64,000 bases of DNA, from the NCBI GenBank assembly GCA_004794785.1, contig SJOL01009658.1, positions 36,625 to 100,624 on the forward strand. Reading direction: 5' to 3'. The stretch is from Opisthorchis felineus (Eukaryota > Platyhelminthes > Trematoda > Opisthorchiida > Opisthorchiidae). Below are positions 57,266 to 64,000 of the stretch, piece after piece; position 1 is the first letter of the stretch; every line of letters starts with the position of its first letter. Both the position numbers and the translations under genes were made by a program. The notes beneath the pieces are model-generated. The model had not been told where the DNA came from and ran no database searches. It saw only the letters and a list, made by a program, of their open reading frames with translations.

Positions 57266-57446
57266 AGTGTATTACTTCCATACATGTATCGCGATATCTC
57301 AAATGTCGTACGAACTGAAACATGAGGCGGCCTGGTGCATCGCATTCAGTTGCTTAAAAACATCATAAACGAGAGATTCAGCTGGGTTCCAGGTACGTTC
57401 CCGTCAAAACCATATCGGCATGCAAATGAGTGCGTTTCTCTCATTT
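57266..57446 (+). repeat. Repeat R, copy A
   Basis: Starts AGTGTATTACTTC, as in copy B. It contains ATGAGGCGGCCTGGTGC, ACGAGAGATTCAGCTGGG and TTCCAGGTACGTTCC. The donor-like site reads CAG/GTACGT, one base from the consensus. It ends GAGTGCGTTTCTC. Confidence 0.9.
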
Positions 57447-60400
57447 AATGTATTGTTTGATTTGCCATCCAGGTGCAATACATCCTGTATCTGCCGATCA
57501 AATGTCTCCGATCGATTGCTCGTGAGAACTTCAGCTAGAGGCTTCTGTTTTTTGTGAATGACACTCACGTGTATATCACAAATGCTGGTCTATTCCAGAG
57601 ATCCCGTGCCACTTTGGTAGTGCTTATATTAGCCACTGGCCGAATGAGAAAAGTGGTATGTAAATCTTATGCTAAATGAAAGTTGAAAAAGTAAGAACAC
57701 GAACCAGCAGTTATGCTTGCTGGCATAGAGTCCATTCAACCGGTGTGAGGACATCAGATCGCGACAGCTGAATTACCTCTCCCTTCGTTGCAATTATTCC
57801 GCTTCCGTTTACCTTTGAAAGGGTTTAACGATCACCGACACAGTTCATCCATTTTACTAGCAGGTTGACCTACTTAAAATCACGTTGTTAACTGAAAGAG
57901 TGCAAATCTTTATTTAAAACACAACTGATCCAGTCGATAACTGCCAATGAATCGTACTTTTTACATGGGATATCTGAAAATTCAACCACTGGTGCTTAAG
58001 AGCCTAACCAGCAAAAACTGAGAAATTATGCCCACGATATGTGCAGCAAATGGTTTTGTTTGGTGGACCAAAAAATCATGCCGGTCTTGAGAATTACCTG
58101 ATTTGGCAACGTATACGCCTACACAAGTTTGGATGCAAAATTTCATGGAACTCTGTAATGGCTGAACTACCTTGACAGAATACCAAGAAAAGCAAACGTG
58201 TACCATGAGCTCCATATGTGAATGCCGAGCAAACATTTTTGAGGTATGTAAAAAACAACATAATAATTACTTCGAACAGAAAGCATTCCCGTCAGTTTAC
58301 GCCTGAAGACTAAATGTTTCGGTCTCAAATGAATGAGGATGAGACGATTCTCCTGGCGGACCAGAATTCGCTCACAGCACAGCGACAGGCCAACACAACT
58401 TCATATCCCATCAAGATATAGAGTTTTTTCTTTGGAAGATAAATTGGGTTGATAGATTTCAATATGCTCGTAGACGGCCTTTTTGGTGGAATATTTTGCT
58501 TCCGTGAATTCGTGTCCCCTAATTTTCTTGCTTGGGCCACAATGTGAAAATTGCGGCAGTCGAAATTTGGTCCGTCCTGGTCTTTGTTCGGGAGACTCGT
58601 GAAAAGTAGTCGTGACTAGTGGTTGCACGTGCTCGTTCATAGGTTTTTGGTGGTTAGCCTACTTTATGTTTGTCTTACGTAGTTTGTAGCAGTTTTGTCA
58701 ATTTTGTGTACGACATTGGTAGTTTGTATATGACACCGGTCCTCATGAGCGCATTCAACTTTCCTTCTGGATTTGATAGCGCCGTCCGCAGTGTTTAGGT
58801 ATTCTATTCGCCACTAAAGACGGAAAGGATGGAAAACTGGTGTTCTCGGACCGCTTATAACCAGATTACCAAGTGGACAAGTGAGGTTGTTGAGCGATTT
58901 CTGGGAGAGAGACCAACAATAAATTAAGTGTATACTCAAAGGTTCCCTTTGTTACATAGCACACGATTCAAACCGGGGTTACTCAAGGATATCTCCACAG
59001 CTATCTTCACTTATTCTTTCCCAAGTGGCCGGTACTGTAAAAAATGGTTTAGCATACAACATTTGATGAATTGGCCCAGTGGGCGTTGTTGGATGAACAT
59101 ACCGCTGAACGAGTGTAATGAGCTAACTCTGAGCACAAACTGAACCGTGAGGATCATTGTTAGAGAAGCACTATTACTAGGCTTCTCATAGACATTTTCC
59201 GTGACATTTCCGTCACTCCATGCTGTACGGCTTACTGAAATTTTTTTGCGACCAGTTCAGTCTCGCCTGCATTTTCATCAAAAATTAAGCAAGGGGTATT
59301 AGAGGCGTTGTAAAGAAAAATGGAGTGAAAACATAAATTTTGGAATAGGATATGCGATGGAGATGTGACTGAACATGAACAATTCTTGAAACAGCGTTCA
59401 GAGTTCACATAAGAACCACTTTTGACTGGCTCTAGGAAAATCTTTCAAAAGCAGAATACTTCACAAGGACCACGTTTAAATTAATAAATGAAACTTGACC
59501 TTTGTTTCCCAATATTTTTTTATACGGACGAAATAACATCCAGTGTGCTTCTTGCAGTATTCTCCAGATAAACAACGGAATGCGTGACGTCCGCGAAGCC
59601 CCAAATTACTCGGCTGTCGCATTCGGCTTTGATGTGTCTTACGCATTAGAAAAATGCATGAACTTGTCAAAGTGGGATTCTGTTTTGATTGCGACACAAA
59701 TGAGAAAAAACAGCGTGAGTGGAGGTAAATTTGTGCAGTCGCTCTGTCTGGTGTTCACATATGGGACATTTTACGGTAGCTCAGAGTTACTTTTTTTTAG
59801 GGAGTTGCCGAGCTAAGATCACGGAGCACAGATTCTGAGGGATGACCGGCTTTGTATATCATGTTTCGCCGGTTCCCAACTGCTATTGTAAACAAGTTCC
59901 ACGAATCCAAATGGACGCCTAAAAATCCAAAGATAAGAGATTAGCCACCTTATAAGATCGAGAAAAATAATCAATCGAGCATTCAGTTTGAAAATCCTTG
60001 TTGCTTAATTATGGAAAAGCATTATTCTGTGTGGTTCGTTCCGAGCTGCGACAGCGCCGTAAGTTATGCGCGACTATGCTCCATCAGGAATGCTCATTCC
60101 TGTCCTGGAACTTTCTATGTTGTCCTGTTTTTCAAAAGCAAGGGGTATTTTAGGTTGGAAATAAAACATTCCATCTACAGTGTGCCGAAATCACTTTAGA
60201 GCAGGGTGTGAGAGGAAGGAACACAAATGATCAAATACGCGGATCCAAACTGGTTTGGCTAGCTAAGTCTTGGGGAGAAAAAATATTCTCCAGCCGGTTT
60301 GCAAGGAAAGATTTTCTGAGTTTGTTTCACGCGGTTCCTGAGCCAAATTTCTGAGAAGAATTAAGTTGGCTTAATAGGGTAGTTATCCTTAATTTTGCAG

Positions 60401-63400
60401 CTGGTAGCTTAAAACCTAAGACCAAAGTTATGCAGTCGATAACTTGGCTGGAAATTACTCAGCGACGATAAAATCTAACGATTCCGTGTTGTTTCAAACA
60501 ATCTTAGAAGACGACTTCGTTGAAAATAGATTACTGATAAAAGTAGTCCGTTCCACCTAGTTTTCAATGCTAAAGTGAAACTAGTCATTCTTGCTAATAG
60601 AAAATATTTATCTTTCATTGTAGATCTTCTTTCAGTAGGTGCGATGGGTAACATTTGGAATAAGGAGTATGCTTATCAGTTTCAAGAACAATACTCTCCT
60701 GAAACTTATATTCTTCATCTCAGCATGACATGCTTACCATTCCTCCAAATAAGTTTTGCATCCTAATTGGAAGTACGGGTGTCGCTTTTAGTCAACTATG
60801 AAGCCATGACCACTACGGATACATTAATCAGAATTTTCCAAAATATGTTGCAACAGAGAATCGCATTAGTTTCTGCGAGTTTCGAACGACCTGTTCTCTG
60901 GCAGGTTGCTAAAAACTGCGGATTGTCTGCATCATCAAATCTGTAAGCTAGTTAGACAACCGAATGCCAAACAGGTTGTTTATTTGGAAGTTGGTTTTTA
61001 CTTGATTCTCAGAGTTGTATCATTTTAACCTACTGGGCAAGATATACACGGCGATCATAGAAAAAGTAAATTCGTTTGGTCCCTTGAGGTATATACTTAA
61101 TCTAACGATCCCCTGGAAACGAACAATCGTTTGCACGTCTTTCTGGTAAAATCTGTCCTATAAACGTTTAGCTTCTATGGTGATCAACTCACATTCGATT
61201 GTTTGATTCCGTCTGTGGGCCACCCACTCAAAGCGTTATTAATTAGACTTTCCTTGAATAACACAAAAGAGCTTTTGTGTGGTCTTGTGGGTCAGCTAAT
61301 GCATATACACTGAGCGGACAGGACTGAGCACATTCCAGCAGACATTTGTGATCGATGCTCAGTTTCTCCGAATGTCATGCAGATTTGTTCGTTCTTCTCA
61401 GTATTGATCAGGTCATCATCCTTTTCAAACCAACAGATTCTGTGAAAATCACTCACGCAGAACTGTATGTTTTCATATCATTTTTCTGTTACGCCAAGGT
61501 TAACACGGTTGATCAATTCCCTTTACGCCCTGTTGATTCAGACTGGATAGACCAATTTACACAAAACCAGACAGAATGCATTGTTTCAACACGATTTAAC
61601 GAATGAAGGCAAATTGCGATCAATCGCGTTTTACAAGACTGGTTCCACGTGAGTTTTTTGCCACTTTCATATTTCCGGATTTTGACCACCGCGTTGCGGA
61701 TAAGCCATCACCCTCACAGAGCAGCCCTAAACGCAGAGCACACATCCACATGAGGAATGTAGGATATTTTCAATGGAGGCTTGAATAAATTAGTTTTTAG
61801 ACATACAGCAATAACATACATGTGTTGGGGAATAAAGGTTTTTCACTGACAGCGTTTGACAAGCCCCATAATCGCAATACACACAGAATCTCGAGGTGAT
61901 CCTAGTTTTCTTGAACCTGTTTTGTTTACTCTTTGTGATAGACCCCGATGTTCAGTTCATCAGTTTTTGTTCCCTTTAAGAGAGTACAAAAGTAACACGG
62001 TAATACTGAAGTGGTTTCTGTGCAAATAGGCACCCACAGTTCACTTTTCTATGTATGTGGGACTGCATCGCACGAACTGGGCGCAATGGCCACCTTGCTA
62101 GGCAACACATCAGTAGGATGTCACTTGTTGCCCATGTCGATCACCAACATCTTGCCGGTTGAAAATGCAGCTGGATTTATTAAAACAGGCAAACATTTCA
62201 TTCCCCGGAGTTCGTTGGTCTGGAATTTTAGAAGCTAATGAAGAAATTCTGAAGTTGCAATGGAGGCGGAATTCGAAGAGCGAAAAATACTTGGTCTGAC
62301 ATTCATCAAAAAATAAGATACGGTAAATTGGCACATTGAAGGATAGTACTTCAGTACTGGTGAAGGTAGATCCCTGTTTAAAAAAATAAACCAATTGGGG
62401 AGCCAGCTGCAGAAGTAGAAAATGGTTGGTAAGTTGAATCTCATCTATCAAAATGTCACTGATTACCATAAATGAAATGAGTTGAACATCGACAGAAAGC
62501 ATTTACCAATAGAAATGTTCCTGCCTACGGTCTATTCCAGGCGGAGGAAAATTTGAGTATATTCCAAATAAAATATTTTGATTTCCGGACAGTTCTTAGA
62601 CAATGAAGCCGATGTTTGCAGTTCTATGTTGTGTGGAAGGTAAATGACTCACAGTAACCGCAAATGATTCACAAAATCATACCACCCTACGTTTCGGTAA
62701 AATATCAACCCTATCCTTGCTAAGGAGATAAAAACTGCACCATTCTGGTTGATCAGATAATGCAACCGTAAGAAACAATGTTTTTTTGAGGCAATCAAAT
62801 CCAGAAATCTAAGTGAACCCACCGAGAACTGGAATTAGGATGAGTAGCATGCCAGGATATTATCAGCTGATGTTGACAATGCGGTAGGTGAAGTGAATAG
62901 AGCTCAAAATTATTGTGATATGCTTAACAGGTGCAAGACGCAACTTCAAGGCATACTAATTGTCAATAATGAGACTATTCTCAGAAAACAAATCTAAAGT
63001 TCATTGATTTAACATGTATTATTAGTACGTTAGATTTTCTAACCCAATGTAAAATAAATGCAGCGCCAAATCTTGTAAATGACTTCCATCTGTCAAATAT
63101 TTCATTACTTCTTATCCCGGAATCCCCCTTATAGTAGCATGACGAAATAATACTGCAGATACTGAATTCCGCTGTTTCAGACACAAAGTGGATCTGAGTT
63201 GTGACAAAAAGTTTGAATTTTTCAAAACGCAATGTGTATGAACTAATATTTTCGGGTTCGTTTTGCGCCTGATGAAGCAGCCGCATGAGATACCTTCTAC
63301 TGAACCACGGCTTTTTTGAATACCGTAGAATGGTAACAGTGTATGACGTTTCTTTTATATCACTCCGCAGAAAGGCCCGTTGGGTGCATTCAATCTGATG

Positions 63401-64000
63401 TGGGGCTCATAAACAGAGCTAAGAGACATCATTAGGCAGAGGTTTGGTGCATCAGTGTAAACCTCGAGCGCACTTGTGTGGTGTAACACGGTACCCGCAG
63501 CAGCTAACTTGGTGGAGCGCCCGGGCGATAAGCGAGAAAACGGTTGTTTCACTTTCTCCCAAGAATCCCATCTTTTCGCTCGTATTGTAGACAGTATGGC
63601 CCACATTCCCTAGAAAGTTTGTGCGTAAACGGTTCCATGTCATTTGGACTGGTAATGTGTCTCAAATTTAATTTCTACAATACGGTTAATAAAAGTGGAG
63701 ATGAGAAGGATTGTATCAGCATATTATGAAATGCACCATATATGACGTGGATTCCAAGAAATGTAACGCCGGATAACGACTTCGACAAATCAGCTGAAGA
63801 TAGTTCCTGTCCCAGCCAAGCTGGTCTTGTGGTGACTAATAGCGCTCACTGTGTGTGGTTGCCCTTTCATGAGACGAGCTAAGATAGTACCCGACACCGG
63901 AAATACCACACCAGCACTGGCTTCCGTGAGAAGATATATACTAAAGCCTCAACGTATGATCATAAGCTATGGTAAATAGCTTCCAAAATATTACAAAATT
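57447..64000. other. No recognisable gene
   Basis: The last 6.5 kb shows no gene, RNA or transposon that I can support. The largest open frames (59,502-59,816 plus, 105 codons; 62,110-62,502 minus, 131 codons) overlap others on the opposite strand and lack motifs. Confidence 0.55.

Noticed and set aside
62110..62502. Open frame of 131 codons, minus strand
   Set aside because: Overlaps another open frame on the plus strand (62,011-62,238); no motif in either.

Overview
The window looks like repeat-rich, non-coding DNA from a eukaryote, most likely a parasitic flatworm (fluke-type). This is an inference. It rests on the two families of APE-type LINE remnants, the Ty3/Gypsy gag/pol remnants, tRNA-derived SINE fragments, small hammerhead-type repeats like those known from schistosomes, a base composition that looks moderately AT-rich by eye, and the absence of operons or dense coding. 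I found no host protein-coding exon I can defend. Almost all open frames are under about 130 codons and look like chance.

Layout. 1-4.1 kb: unique sequence with AC/TG microsatellites. 4.1-4.8 kb: a SINE fragment on the minus strand, then a 105-bp repeat carrying a hammerhead-ribozyme-like core. 4.8-13.9 kb: nothing recognised. 13.9-16.7 kb: a decayed LINE (LINE-A) on the minus strand with endonuclease, reverse transcriptase and C-terminal parts. 17-20 kb: unassigned, with CpG-rich patches. 20.9-23.6 kb: two halves of Ty3/Gypsy elements head to head. RNase H and the start of integrase run left; gag, protease and the start of RT run right. They meet near 22.28 kb. 23,913-24,548: assembly gap. 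25.9 kb: second SINE fragment. 27.19-27.59 kb: a 128-bp-arm palindrome made of a dispersed repeat (here called R), followed directly by the second hammerhead-type repeat. 34-39 kb: a third SINE fragment, a degenerate hammerhead-repeat copy and two more R copies. 49.2-51.1 kb: a second LINE (LINE-B) on the minus strand with an internal deletion of the RT core. 53.5 kb: a further hammerhead-like relic on the minus strand. 57.2-57.45 kb: a hammerhead-repeat 3' fragment next to another R copy. The rest is unassigned.

The pieces do not form a pathway. They are layers of selfish DNA. The LINEs and Gypsy parts are dead: they have stops, frameshifts, deletions and changed active-site residues. The most interesting part is the R plus hammerhead repeat family. 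At least three loci carry related units (4.6, 27.2-27.6 and 57.2 kb) and several more carry single parts. R contains a consensus-like 5' splice site. The unit at 4.6 kb keeps every hammerhead core position and a self-complementary ACCGGT at stem III. This suggests a Penelope-like or retrozyme/SINE-type non-autonomous family, but that assignment is inference.
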